From positions 1 through 15,036 of the forward strand of contig JAHDHN010000029.1 of NCBI GenBank assembly GCA_020631295.1: DNA of 15,036 nucleotides, in the 5' to 3' direction. Source of the stretch: Rickettsiales bacterium. GTDB taxonomy: Bacteria > Pseudomonadota > Alphaproteobacteria > Rickettsiales > UBA8987. A program made the translations under genes and the position numbers. The notes under the pieces are model-generated. The model did no database searches. It was not told where the DNA came from and was given only the letters and a program-made list of their open reading frames with translations. Positions 1-8,003 of the stretch are shown here, in pieces; positions within the stretch are counted from its first letter, which is position 1, and each line of letters opens with the position of its first letter.

Positions 1-112
1 ACGCAATAGATTATGCCTTTAAATATACGTAATTATAAAACTAAAATACTATATAAGTTACTGATTATCATGCTTTATATAAAGAATGTTCGATAAAAAT
101 GTACAGAAGTAC

Positions 113-140
113 TTGAAGTCAAAAAATAGTGTCCTATATC
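113..140 (+). promoter_or_regulatory. Candidate upstream sigma70-like promoter of the RT locus
   Basis: TTGAAG (113-118) is followed after 16 bases by TATATC (135-140), giving a predicted start near 147. Transcription from here would produce about 220 nt of untranslated RNA before the reverse transcriptase start, the right arrangement for a ncRNA encoded ahead of a defence RT. The -10 match is imperfect and the surrounding DNA is very A+T-rich, so chance matches are common. Confidence 0.35.
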
Positions 141-146
141 ATAATC

Positions 147-366
147 ATCCCTCGGGAGTAAGTCGTTAACACTGTCAAGGCATAACTCAAACTTTGCATG
201 GTAGTAGGTGATGTGTAGCATAGTTGCTCCGCTCGTATTGCTTGTGAAAAGAGAAGTTAATATAATCCTAATGACTTTGAATATTGTTACTCTGGTAAGA
301 ATATAAACGACATCGTAATAAAGCATATTATAGAGTCAGTCAGTACATTCTGCTGATTCGTAAACA
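147..366 (+). ncRNA. Candidate structured non-coding RNA leader of the reverse transcriptase
   Basis: This stretch has no credible protein gene. The one minus-strand open frame across it (326-75) has no ribosome site and an unremarkable composition. Several stand-alone defence reverse transcriptases, notably DRT2 and DRT9, are known to use a ncRNA encoded directly upstream as template or partner. Pairing possibilities visible here are AGCA/TGCT around 217-228, GAGTAA (156-161) with TTACTC (287-292), and GTCGTT (162-167) with AACGAC (306-311). The last two would interlock as a pseudoknot. The helices are short and could be chance in A+T-rich DNA. Both boundaries are inferred from promoter position and the gene start. 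The remainder, 1-112, shows nothing I can assign. Confidence 0.3.
238..266 (+). promoter_or_regulatory. Sigma70-like promoter for the reverse transcriptase
   Basis: TTGCTT (238-243), a 17-base spacer and a perfect TATAAT (261-266) make the best promoter in the left end of the window. The predicted start is near 273, leaving a leader of roughly 94 nt before the ATG at 367. It lies inside the candidate ncRNA, so the RT message could be made separately from a longer RNA started at the upstream promoter. Confidence 0.5.
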
Positions 367-1869
367 ATGGTGTTGGGGCAGGAGCTTAACTGGAATATGC
401 CCAGTGCTTTCTGCCCCCTTTCGATTGAGGGGAATAATGTGGAAGAATGGGAGCCTAATTTAAAACATTACCGACATTTCGATAAGCCTATTCCGAAGCG
501 TAAAATAAGAGCTATTGTAACAAACCCTAAACGAGTTGCGCAAAATACATTTTTTCCGTTTTTATGTTTTGCGCAAGAATTCAAGCGTTTTGGTAGAAAT
601 CCAAAAGAACGTCTAATACGCTATGCTGGTAGATGTGATGCTTATATATTTGCTTATTATCGTCATATACTTTCAGTACAATATGAAAAAAAACTTGAAG
701 AGTTGGGTATACAAGAGTGTCCTATTGCTTATCGTAAAATTCCAGTAGAGATAGGAAAAGAATCAGGCAAATGTAATATACACTTCGCCAAAGAAGCTTT
801 TTCTACTATTAAAAATCTTGGCCCTTGTTATGCAATTGTCCTGGATATTAGTAATTATTTTGAGTCAATAGACCATAAAAAGTTGGAACAATTATGGTGT
901 GAGCTTTTAGGTAAGGATTCTTTGCCAGAAGATCACCAAGCTGTTTTTAAAGCTGTGACACAATATGCAGTAGTGGATCAACAGAAATGCTATGAACGTC
1001 TCGGCTATTTTGGTGATGTAACAGTTAATGACATCAGTAAACGTGGGCTTACTTTAAATCCTAAAGATATTCCTATACAATTATGCTCTTTAGAAGATTT
1101 CCGAAAAAAAATATGCGGTGACGATCCCAACTACTCGTCGTTGATTGAGAAAAATAAAAAAGACTATGGTATTCCTCAGGGTTCACCTATTTCTGACCTG
1201 CTAGCAAATTTATATCTACTGTATTTTGACAAAGAGATGAAAAGCTTGGCTGTACGTATTGGCGCTTACTATAGACGCTATTCTGACGATATTCTTTTCA
1301 TTTGTCCACCCGATCATGAAATGGTTGATAGGGTAATGAAGGAAATGAGAACACAAATTTCCAAGGCTGGTAAGAATTTAGTAATTAAGCCTGAGAAAAC
1401 AAATATCATAGAGTTTTTTATGGATAAAGACTCTCTAAAGTGCCAACCTTATAGCACCTCTGATAAGGATAAGCCACTTGAATATTTAGGATTTGCCTTC
1501 GATGGTCAGGTAGTCTCTCTTAAAGGAAAAACAATTAGTGGTTACTACCGAAAAATGACTTTTGGAGTTAGGAAAAAAGCAAAGGCATTAGTAGCACAGT
1601 ACCCAGATAAAACACCTGAACAAATATTAGAACATTTTGACTTGAGCCCACTATACCAAAAGTACGGAAAAATTGAAGATTTTATGCCTTCATTTGAATA
1701 TAAAAATTGGAACTTCTGGACTTATGCAAAACGTGCAGATGACATAATGAAACCTTTTAATAATATTATCCTACGCCAGCTCAGGAATCATAAAAAGAAA
1801 ATACGCACTTTGCTTGAACAGGAAATAGTACACGAATACATAAAGAGAAAAAGTGTTTTAGCTGTGTAA
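367..1869 (+). CDS. Stand-alone reverse transcriptase, UG/DRT (defence-associated) type
   Basis: This 500-residue RNA-directed DNA polymerase is full length. Motifs in order: VLDISNYF with catalytic D160 (motif A), GIPQGSPISDLLAN at 268-281 (motif B), YSDD at 305-308 with the catalytic Asp pair (motif C), KPEKTN at 341-346 (motif D) and LEYLGF at 371-376 (motif E). About 95 residues lie between motifs A and B, and the basic, probably helical C-terminus (about 390-500) replaces the thumb. There is no maturase, HNH, nitrilase or other fused domain, and no intron boundary or msr/msd arrangement is evident, so a group II intron or classical retron is unlikely. By family knowledge such genes are usually antiphage systems; that role is inferred. 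I cannot fix the subclass (DRT2- or DRT9-like single-gene types fit best). No clear Shine-Dalgarno precedes the ATG at 367; CAGGAG (379-384) lies 12 bases before M11 at 397, a possible alternative start. The gene is much more A+T-rich than its right-hand neighbours. Confidence 0.85.
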   Translation: MVLGQELNWNMPSAFCPLSIEGNNVEEWEPNLKHYRHFDKPIPKRKIRAIVTNPKRVAQNTFFPFLCFAQEFKRFGRNPKERLIRYAGRCDAYIFAYYRHILSVQYEKKLEELGIQECPIAYRKIPVEIGKESGKCNIHFAKEAFSTIKNLGPCYAIVLDISNYFESIDHKKLEQLWCELLGKDSLPEDHQAVFKAVTQYAVVDQQKCYERLGYFGDVTVNDISKRGLTLNPKDIPIQLCSLEDFRKKICGDDPNYSSLIEKNKKDYGIPQGSPISDLLANLYLLYFDKEMKSLAVRIGAYYRRYSDDILFICPPDHEMVDRVMKEMRTQISKAGKNLVIKPEKTNIIEFFMDKDSLKCQPYSTSDKDKPLEYLGFAFDGQVVSLKGKTISGYYRKMTFGVRKKAKALVAQYPDKTPEQILEHFDLSPLYQKYGKIEDFMPSFEYKNWNFWTYAKRADDIMKPFNNIILRQLRNHKKKIRTLLEQEIVHEYIKRKSVLAV

Positions 1870-2085
1870 TGAGGGTAGCTTTGTATAAATCACGTCGTAC
1901 TTGAAAATATATCACTTTCTCGGATCATCCTGTCCTTTTGTCATTTTTTAAAGGTGTTTCGTAAAAGTAAATGAGGTTTCGCGCTGCCATCTAGTATATG
2001 CATTTTGGTAGAGCTATACACAACAAGCTTTGACTTAAGACTGCTTTTTTGCCATGCTGGGCCGTGAAAATGTGAGGTTCAGCCT
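1870..2085. other. Intergenic region between the RT gene and the regulator
   Basis: No gene is visible in these 216 bases. CCTTT/AAAGG (1934-1938 and 1950-1954) with a T-rich loop is too weak to be called a terminator. GTACTTGAA (1897-1905) followed by TATATCA (1908-1914) repeats words found upstream of the RT at 109-117 and 135-141. The A+T-rich composition continues to about 1970-2040 and then changes to that of the core genes, so the right edge of any acquired segment probably lies here. GAGG (2074-2077) is the ribosome site of the next gene. Confidence 0.4.
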
Positions 2086-2391
2086 ATGAAAACAGAGAAA
2101 ATTGTTTCGGCACTCAGTGCACTTGCACAAGAGTCACGCTTGGCGGTGTATCTGTTGCTGTTGGACCATGAGGACGAACAGGGTATGGCCGCAGGTGATA
2201 TTGCCGAAGCATTGGAAGTGCCTTCCACCACACTTTCCTTTCATCTAACCCAGCTGCGCCATGCTGGGCTGGTGGAATCCAAAAAAGAAGGGCGCCATAT
2301 TTTTTACCATGCCAACCGCAAGAAAGCGAAAAAGGTGGCGCAGGTGATTTCTGGCAAGCGCGCAGTGAATGAAAAGCGCTTTGAGCTTTAG
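2086..2391 (+). CDS. ArsR-type winged-helix transcriptional regulator without a metal site
   Basis: This 101-residue protein is essentially one winged helix-turn-helix domain. Residues 8-19 (SALAQESRLAVY) match the opening helix of ArsR/HTH_20 proteins. The recognition region around 46-64 (PSTTLSFHLTQLRHAGLV) and the wing KKEGRHIFYHA follow as in the family. The protein has no cysteine, so the ELCVCDL-type metal site of classical ArsR/SmtB sensors is absent; a metal-independent repressor or a sensor of another signal is more likely. The ATG is preceded by GAGG with 8 bases of spacing. It lies 19 bases ahead of the membrane dehydratase gene and is probably co-transcribed, suggesting control of surface polysaccharide or glycan synthesis, though a link to that operon is inferred only from proximity. 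Confidence 0.85.
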   Translation: MKTEKIVSALSALAQESRLAVYLLLLDHEDEQGMAAGDIAEALEVPSTTLSFHLTQLRHAGLVESKKEGRHIFYHANRKKAKKVAQVISGKRAVNEKRFEL

Positions 2392-2410
2392 TGTTGGCGG
2401 TTTTTAGATA

Positions 2411-4291
2411 ATGTTAAATACCTTCCTCACCAAACGCGTTATAAGTGCCGTACATGATTGCCTGGTGGCCGCCGTTGCGGTGCTGTTGGCTTACAGCTTG
2501 CGTCATTCCACCTTTGAGGTGGCGTTGTTGCCACGTGTGTGGCAGCATGGTTTGTTGGCCGCCCTTTGTATGGCAGTGGCTGTGCTGGTATTTCGCACCC
2601 ATGCGCGCTCTTGGCGCTATGTGTCGCTGCATGACATAAAGCATTTATTTCCCGCGGTGCTGGTGACCACGCTGGCCAGTGCGCTTATTTTATTTTTCAT
2701 CAACCGTATGTATTTGGTGCCGCGCTCTGTGCCTGTATTGCAGCTTGGCCTTACCTTTGCTGGTATGGTGGGTACACGGGTGCTTTATCGTATGCTGCGG
2801 GAGAAAAACCTAAATTTACGTCGCCGCCATGCGCAACCCATTCCGGTGCTGCTTTTTGGTTTGAATGACACCAGTGAGCTGTTTTTGCGTGATGCTGCCA
2901 AGCTCAAGACTAGCCCGTTTAAGGTGGTGGGTATTGTGGAGCAAGCCAAGCCGATGCATGGCCGCCATGTGCGCGATGTGCGCGTGTTGGGTGCGCTCAG
3001 CCAGCTTGCCTCTATTTACGGCAAACTGCGCCGCAAGGGCCGCGTGCCACAAAAATGGTTGCTAGCGCCCGATTATTGGCGTGGTGGCCAGGTCTCTGAG
3101 TTGCTAGAAAAAGCACATGAATATGGCGTGAGTGTGGCGCGCTTGCCGCGCATGAGTGATTTTGCGGTGGCAATGAAAAGCAATGAATTACCGCTGCGCC
3201 CGATTGCAATTGAAGATTTGCTTAGCCGTCCGCAACGCCAGCTGGATGAGCTGCCAACGCGCCAACAGCTGCAAGGCAGCGTGGTGATGGTGACTGGGGC
3301 AGGGGGTAGCATTGGTGCGGAGCTGGTACGTCAAATTGCACGTTATGCACCTACATTATTGGTGTTATATGAACTCTCGGAGCATAACCTCTATGCCATT
3401 GATAAGGAAATGGAGGAGCATTATCCGCATATAGCACGCCGTGCGATTATTGGTGATGTGCGTGATACGGATCAGTTGGATGAGATTGTAACCCATACAC
3501 GGCCGGATATTGTATTTCATGCGGCCGCACTCAAGCATGTGCCATTGTCGGAGATCAATGCGAAACAGGCTTTTTCTACCAATGTGCTGGGCACCAAATA
3601 TGTGGCAGAAGCATGCGTGAAGCATAACGTGCCACAAATGGTGATGATTTCCACGGATAAAGCAGTGAGTCCGACCAATATTATGGGTGCCACCAAGCGC
3701 TTGGCAGAAAAATGGCTGCAGACTTATGGTGCTGCACATACGGAGCAACGTTTTACCACCATTCGTTTTGGTAATGTGCTTGGGTCTAGCGGATCTGTGG
3801 TGCCGCTTTTTACCCGCCAAATTGCTGCCGGTGGCCCGGTAACGGTAACGCACCAAGATATCACACGTTATTTTATGACCATTCGAGAGGCTGTATCTTT
3901 GGTGTTGCACACGGCTGCAATGGACGGGCATGCTACCAGTGATCCGCATATTTATGTGTTGGATATGGGAGAGCCAGTGCGCATTGCCGAGTTGGCAGAG
4001 AAGATGATTCGCCTGTCTGGCCTGGAGCCTTATGAAGATATTATGATTGAATATACCGGCCTGCGCCTGGGTGAAAAACTCTATGAAGAGTTGTTTTATG
4101 CCTATGAAGATCCGGTGCCTTCAGAGGCTGAATCGGTATTGATTGCGCGTGCCTCTATTGCCGATGCCAATGAGATGGAAGCGCATATTAAGGCGCTGTC
4201 TGAGCGTGATTCTTTTACTGTGGAATTGCTGCTTTCTGTTTCTGGTGACACGGCCAATGTGGTGGATTTGCACCAGCAAAACAGAAGCTAG
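2411..4291 (+). CDS. Membrane-bound nucleotide-sugar 4,6-dehydratase/epimerase, PglF/WbpM/CapD family
   Basis: This 626-residue inner-membrane enzyme converts a UDP-N-acetylhexosamine to a keto-deoxy sugar for O-antigen, capsule or protein glycosylation in characterised relatives. Four hydrophobic segments lie near residues 10-30, 43-61, 80-98 and 107-125. A first Rossmann-like domain (about 145-260, opening PVLLFG) is followed by the conserved linker PIAIEDLLSRPQ (264-275). The catalytic SDR domain begins at VTGAGGSIG (294-302), the NAD-binding loop. AAALKHVP (371-378), STDKA (414-418) and MGATK (425-429) follow; the usual YxxxK of SDR enzymes is MxxxK here, as known for WbpM-type dehydratases. 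Length and domain order are normal, so the gene appears intact. Exact substrate cannot be read from sequence. It follows the regulator by 19 bases, and its stop is 6 bases from the convergent FKBP-like gene, leaving no room for an intergenic terminator. Confidence 0.92.
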   Translation: MLNTFLTKRVISAVHDCLVAAVAVLLAYSLRHSTFEVALLPRVWQHGLLAALCMAVAVLVFRTHARSWRYVSLHDIKHLFPAVLVTTLASALILFFINRMYLVPRSVPVLQLGLTFAGMVGTRVLYRMLREKNLNLRRRHAQPIPVLLFGLNDTSELFLRDAAKLKTSPFKVVGIVEQAKPMHGRHVRDVRVLGALSQLASIYGKLRRKGRVPQKWLLAPDYWRGGQVSELLEKAHEYGVSVARLPRMSDFAVAMKSNELPLRPIAIEDLLSRPQRQLDELPTRQQLQGSVVMVTGAGGSIGAELVRQIARYAPTLLVLYELSEHNLYAIDKEMEEHYPHIARRAIIGDVRDTDQLDEIVTHTRPDIVFHAAALKHVPLSEINAKQAFSTNVLGTKYVAEACVKHNVPQMVMISTDKAVSPTNIMGATKRLAEKWLQTYGAAHTEQRFTTIRFGNVLGSSGSVVPLFTRQIAAGGPVTVTHQDITRYFMTIREAVSLVLHTAAMDGHATSDPHIYVLDMGEPVRIAELAEKMIRLSGLEPYEDIMIEYTGLRLGEKLYEELFYAYEDPVPSEAESVLIARASIADANEMEAHIKALSERDSFTVELLLSVSGDTANVVDLHQQNRS

Positions 4292-4297
4292 GTTTTC

Positions 4298-4873
4298 CTA
4301 CTCTGCAACATCAATGAAAAGATACAGCCGCTCGGTGCGTGGTGGTGCTTCTTTTAATCCAAAGGCAGCAAAATGCTCCGCAGATGCCACGCCAAAGCGT
4401 GCGCCGCCATGCTGCATGCCGTCTAGCACATAGGCAAACATGAAGGGCGTGCTGTCCTCCAATGTAAATGCATGTGGTTTGGATTTGGATTGTATAGTTT
4501 CACCATTATTGCTCTGAATTTTATAGGCCAGATTGATGCTGCCGCTGCATGGCAACACCGCGCCACTGCCCACCCGCACGTCATAGCGTGTGGTGCGCTG
4601 CATGTTTTTAGGCAGCTCTACACAGTTGCTTTGTTTTTCCAGCCGTGCATCAGATTCTGTTTCTGGCGAGTCATCCTGAAGCACAATCAGTGGGGTGCGG
4701 TCTAGCTCTTCAGGTGCGTATTTCTCAATCAGATGGCGTGTTTCATAAGAACGCCAGATCACAAACAGTACCATCAGCCCTACCGCTATACGAAACCATT
4801 TATGGGTAACATCAACGCTGCTATGCGTCTTGCGTGTAAAAATCTCACGTTTTTTCTTTTTAAAGAAGACCAT
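4298..4873 (-). CDS. Small membrane-anchored protein with a degenerate FKBP-like domain
   Basis: This 191-residue protein has a very basic N-terminus (FKKKKREIFTRK), then one hydrophobic segment at about 27-41, an N-in signal anchor that would place the rest in the periplasm. A charged linker runs to about 95. Residues 96-190 resemble an FKBP-type peptidyl-prolyl isomerase: VRVGSGAVLPCSG, then AYKIQSNNGETIQS in the place of the family's Y-x-G-x-L-x-NG-x-x-F-D-S, and a late DGMQHGGAR segment like the G-M-x-x-G-x-x-R signature. Several family aromatic residues are missing, so it may be a folded but inactive or chaperone-only domain. It begins 18 bases after purC on the same strand and is probably co-transcribed with it. 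AAGG lies about 10 bases before the ATG. The FKBP relationship is my reading of motif spacing. Confidence 0.6.
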   Translation of the reverse strand: MVFFKKKKREIFTRKTHSSVDVTHKWFRIAVGLMVLFVIWRSYETRHLIEKYAPEELDRTPLIVLQDDSPETESDARLEKQSNCVELPKNMQRTTRYDVRVGSGAVLPCSGSINLAYKIQSNNGETIQSKSKPHAFTLEDSTPFMFAYVLDGMQHGGARFGVASAEHFAAFGLKEAPPRTERLYLFIDVAE

Positions 4874-4891
4874 AATATAACGGCCTTTCTT

Positions 4892-5698
4892 TTATGTGTT
4901 AGGCGTGTCGCTTGCTGCGCTTTTTTCGCCGTCTTTTTGTGTAGTACCAGGCGTTACACTGGTTACGTTATCGGTGAGTACGCCTAAGCGACGCGCTACT
5001 TCGGCATACGCTTCTTCCACGCCGCCAAGGTCACGGCGGAAACGGTCTTTATCCAGCTTATCGCCGGTGTTTAAATCCCACAGACGGCAAGAATCTGGGC
5101 TAATTTCATCAGCGAGGATAATCTGCATATTGCCTTCTTCGTCATACACACGGCCAAATTCTAATTTGAAATCCACCAGCTTAATTTGCACGCCCATGAA
5201 CAGGCCTGTGAGGAAGTCGTTCACACGCAAAGCCAAGTGACGCATGGTGTAAATTTCCTGCTCCTCAGCCCATTGGAAAGTGAGAATATGCTCTTCGGTC
5301 ACCAGCGGATCGTCTAGCTCATCATTCTTCAGATAATATTCCACCACAGGCTGTGGCATAAGCATGCCTTCTTCCACGCCAAAACGTTTGGAAAGACTGC
5401 CGGCTGTGAGGTTGCGCACCACTACTTCCACAGGAATTATTTCGCACGCATGCACCAGCTGCTCACGCATATTCAGTGATTTGATAAAATGGGTATTGAT
5501 GCCAATCTCATCCAGGCAGGTGAAAATATATTCCGAAATACGGTTGTTTAGCACGCCTTTACCGGCAATAGAGGCTTTTTTCTTGCCGTTTCCAGCCGTG
5601 GTATCGTCCTTAAAATATTGAATCAGCGTGCCAGGCTCTGGCCCTTCATAAAGCGCCTTGGCCTTGCCTTCATAGAGCGGATTTTTACGATCAGACAT
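4892..5698 (-). CDS. purC: Phosphoribosylaminoimidazole-succinocarboxamide synthase (SAICAR synthetase)
   Basis: This cytosolic enzyme of de novo purine synthesis joins CAIR and aspartate using ATP to make SAICAR. Recognisable segments include the N-terminal [15 protein letters not shown]-binding strand pair, [12 protein letters not shown] (about 29-40), GVLNNRIS (48-55), [17 protein letters not shown] (91-107), [10 protein letters not shown] (174-183) and [15 protein letters not shown] (194-208), which carries the family's metal and substrate residues. The body matches the usual 235-250 residue bacterial enzyme, and the last 28 or so residues are a polar, low-complexity tail rich in Ser, Thr, Asp and Lys that the family does not need. 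AAGGA lies 8 bases before the ATG. It starts 76 bases after the 200-residue unknown gene and is followed 18 bases later by the FKBP-like gene. Confidence 0.97.
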   Translation of the reverse strand: MSDRKNPLYEGKAKALYEGPEPGTLIQYFKDDTTAGNGKKKASIAGKGVLNNRISEYIFTCLDEIGINTHFIKSLNMREQLVHACEIIPVEVVVRNLTAGSLSKRFGVEEGMLMPQPVVEYYLKNDELDDPLVTEEHILTFQWAEEQEIYTMRHLALRVNDFLTGLFMGVQIKLVDFKLEFGRVYDEEGNMQIILADEISPDSCRLWDLNTGDKLDKDRFRRDLGGVEEAYAEVARRLGVLTDNVTSVTPGTTQKDGEKSAASDTPNT

Positions 5699-5774
5699 AA
5701 TGGAATTCCTTCAAGTTGGCCGGCTTATAGGCCAGTTTAGCTGAATTGTATAGGTTTTTAGCAGCGGTTAGAAT

Positions 5775-6377
5775 TTAGGCTGCACCGGCCTCGGCAAATT
5801 GATGCGGTTGATAGATGGCGCCCAACTCTTGTGCCAGCAGTGCAATTTTCTGCATGGTGGTTTGCTGGTCATAGCCACCGCCTTTCATCAGGCTTGGGCC
5901 CATGCAATAGAGCATGGATTTAAACAGCACATTATCCACCTCTTCCTGTTCTTTGATAAAATTATAGCCCTTGTCTGCCACGCATTCTTGGAAAATATCC
6001 ATCAGCTCACTCATGCTGGTATTTGCATGTACTATTTTCACGGTAACAGATTTCCACTCTGCATCATCGGCATGCATAAAGGCGCGCTCTGGTAAGGCAC
6101 GGTCTGTAAAAGAGCTCACATGCTCAAATTCCGCTGCCGTCAGCAGCTGCTCTAATTTGCGCTTATGTGAGCCATATTCATTTTCACTTAAGCCCTTAAA
6201 GCCCAATTCAATGCAGGGAATACCCTCTGTGCCCATCACATAACGCATAATAAAATGCACGCTTGGTTCCATTTGCTCCTGATTCAGCGGATGGATGGCC
6301 GAGCACTCATAGCCTGTGGCTGTGTGCTTGCACCATGCTTCGCCTTTCTGTCCATTTTCAATGGTAAATATTGCCAT
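5775..6377 (-). CDS. Unrecognised 200-residue soluble protein
   Basis: I do not recognise a family. The protein (MAIFTIENGQKGEAW...) has no signal peptide or membrane segment. It looks like a mixed alpha/beta cytosolic protein with a charged middle (residues about 65-90) and a helical C-terminal half; cysteines are scattered and form no motif. A longer frame begins at 6437, but its first 20 residues read through a strong inverted repeat and have no ribosome site, whereas the ATG at 6375-6377 has AAAAGG with 7 bases of spacing, so I use the shorter form. It lies between the SulP gene (gap 6378-6513) and purC (gap 5699-5774), all on the same strand. The structured leader at 6392-6430 suggests control of its expression at the RNA level. 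Confidence 0.75.
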   Translation of the reverse strand: MAIFTIENGQKGEAWCKHTATGYECSAIHPLNQEQMEPSVHFIMRYVMGTEGIPCIELGFKGLSENEYGSHKRKLEQLLTAAEFEHVSSFTDRALPERAFMHADDAEWKSVTVKIVHANTSMSELMDIFQECVADKGYNFIKEQEEVDNVLFKSMLYCMGPSLMKGGGYDQQTTMQKIALLAQELGAIYQPHQFAEAGAA

Positions 6378-6391
6378 CTCGTTACCTTTTG

Positions 6392-6430
6392 CCAATGCAC
6401 GTGGTATGCAAGCATTGGAGCTTGCATACC
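6392..6430 (-). promoter_or_regulatory. Strong leader hairpin with a competing pairing next to the ribosome site
   Basis: GGTATGCAAGC (6403-6413) and GCTTGCATACC (6420-6430) are perfect 11-base arms around a 6-base loop. Read on the minus strand, the loop UCCAAU and the start of the second arm (CCAATGC, 6418-6412) also match GCATTGG at 6398-6392, which ends one base before the AAAAGG ribosome site. The two pairings share bases and should exclude each other. No U tract follows, so it is not an intrinsic terminator. Its position directly ahead of the 200-residue gene points to translational control; this is inference from sequence. Confidence 0.5.
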
Positions 6431-6460
6431 CACGCATTTACTAACCAACTTCTCTAAGGT

Positions 6461-6506
6461 AACAAAGAAAGGTTAATAAATGGTAAAGGTTTGAGCTTTC
6501 TTTGTT
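6461..6506. repeat. 11-base perfect inverted repeat after the SulP gene
   Basis: AACAAAGAAAG (6461-6471) and CTTTCTTTGTT (6496-6506) are exact reverse complements separated by 24 bases, just past the SulP stop codon at 6514. The stem is A+T-rich and the loop long, so termination would be inefficient; it may instead protect the 3' end of the aspC-sulP message or serve as a protein site upstream of the 200-residue gene. Confidence 0.4.
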
Positions 6507-6513
6507 TTCTTCT

Positions 6514-8003
6514 CTACAAAGTATCTGTATTTACTAGGTTTTCTGATGATTTTTTGTCGTGAATGCCTAGTTGGGTAACCAAGGTTTGGCTGGCTTTGTT
6601 CAGGCCTTTTACGGTTACCTCGCTACCCTTGTTGCGGTATTTTAGCACTACCTTATCCAAGGCCGCCACAGCAGAAAGATCCCAGAAATGCGCATAGCTT
6701 ACATCAATGGTGATGTTCTGCGCATATGCATCAAAATCAAACGCAGCGGCAAACCGGCTGGCAGAGGCAAAGAATACCTGCCCATAAATAGTGTAGGTTT
6801 GTGCGTTTTTTGTGTCGCCTGCTATTTCCACAGACATATAGCGTGATACTTTAAAGGCGAAGAACAGCGCGCTCATCAGCACGCCCACAAATACGCCCTG
6901 GGCAAGATTATGCGTGTAGATCATCACGGCCACGGTGGAAAGCATCACGATGGTGGAGCTGATAGGGATGGTGCGCATATCGGCAATGGATTTCCAGCTG
7001 AAGGTGCTGATGGATACCATAATCATCACTGCAACCAAGGCTGCCATGGGGATGCGCTCTACCCATTGCTGCATCACTAAAATAAGGAACAACAGGAACA
7101 TGCCGGCTAAGAAGGTGGAGAGGCGCCCACGCCCGCCGGACTTCACATTGATTACTGACTGCCCGATCATTGCGCAACCGGCCATGCCGCCAAACATGCC
7201 GGCCACAATATTGGCCATCCCTTGGCCTTTGCATTCTTGGTTTTTATCACTCTTCGTATCAGTCATGTCATCCACAATCGCTGCGGTCATCAGCGACTCT
7301 AGTAAGCCTACAGCGGCCAAACTCACCGCGTAAGGAAAAATAATCACCAAGGTTTCCCAGTTCAGCGGGATGTTGGGCAAGAAGAATACAGGGATGGAGT
7401 TGGGCAGCTCACCCATGTCACCCACAGTGCGGATGTCCAAGCCCATATATATACTAAATCCTGTGAGCAGAATGATGGCCACCAAAGGCGATGGCACTGC
7501 CTTGGTGATGCGTGGCAGCAGGTAAATAATGGCAAGGCCAGCGGCAACCATGGCATAGACCTGCCAGGTGGCGTTGTGAAATTCATGCAATTGCGCCATG
7601 AAGATGAGGATGGCCAGTGCATTGACAAAGCCAGTCATGACCGATTTGGACACAAAGCGCAACAAGCTGCCTAGTTTCAGCCAGCCGGCAATGATCTGGA
7701 TAATGCCAGTGAGAATGGTGGCCGCCAGCAAATATTCCAGGCCGTGCTCACGCACCAAGCTGCCCATCAACAGCGCCATGGCGCCTGTTGCGGCAGAGAT
7801 CATGCCCGGGCGGCCACCCACAATAGAGATGATCACCGCAATGCAGAAAGAGGCATAGAGGCCCACTTTAGGGTCCACGCCTGCAGTGATGGAAAAGGCA
7901 ATGGCTTCAGGGATCAGCGCGAGCGCTACGACCAAGCCAGAGAGCACATCCCCACGGATATTGCCGAACCAGTCCTGTTTTAGATTACGAAAGGGTGAAA
8001 GCA

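Noticed and set aside
75..326. 83-residue open frame on the minus strand over the RT leader
   Set aside because: No ribosome site and low-complexity, A+T-driven composition; it overlaps two plausible promoters and the candidate ncRNA.
2030..2058. TTGACT (2030-2035) as the promoter of the ArsR-type gene
   Set aside because: The -35 is good, but no acceptable -10 box follows at 16-18 bases.
2051..2269. 12-base direct repeat GCCATGCTGGGC at 2051-2062 and 2258-2269
   Set aside because: The second copy is inside the conserved helix-turn-helix coding region and the extent is short; most likely coincidence.
3365..3949. 194-residue minus-strand frame inside the dehydratase gene
   Set aside because: It lies opposite the conserved catalytic SDR domain, has no recognisable motif, and is explained as a shadow frame.
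5717..5734. TGGCC/GGCCA inverted repeat ahead of purC
   Set aside because: Only 5 bp with no U tract on either strand; not enough to call a terminator or regulator.
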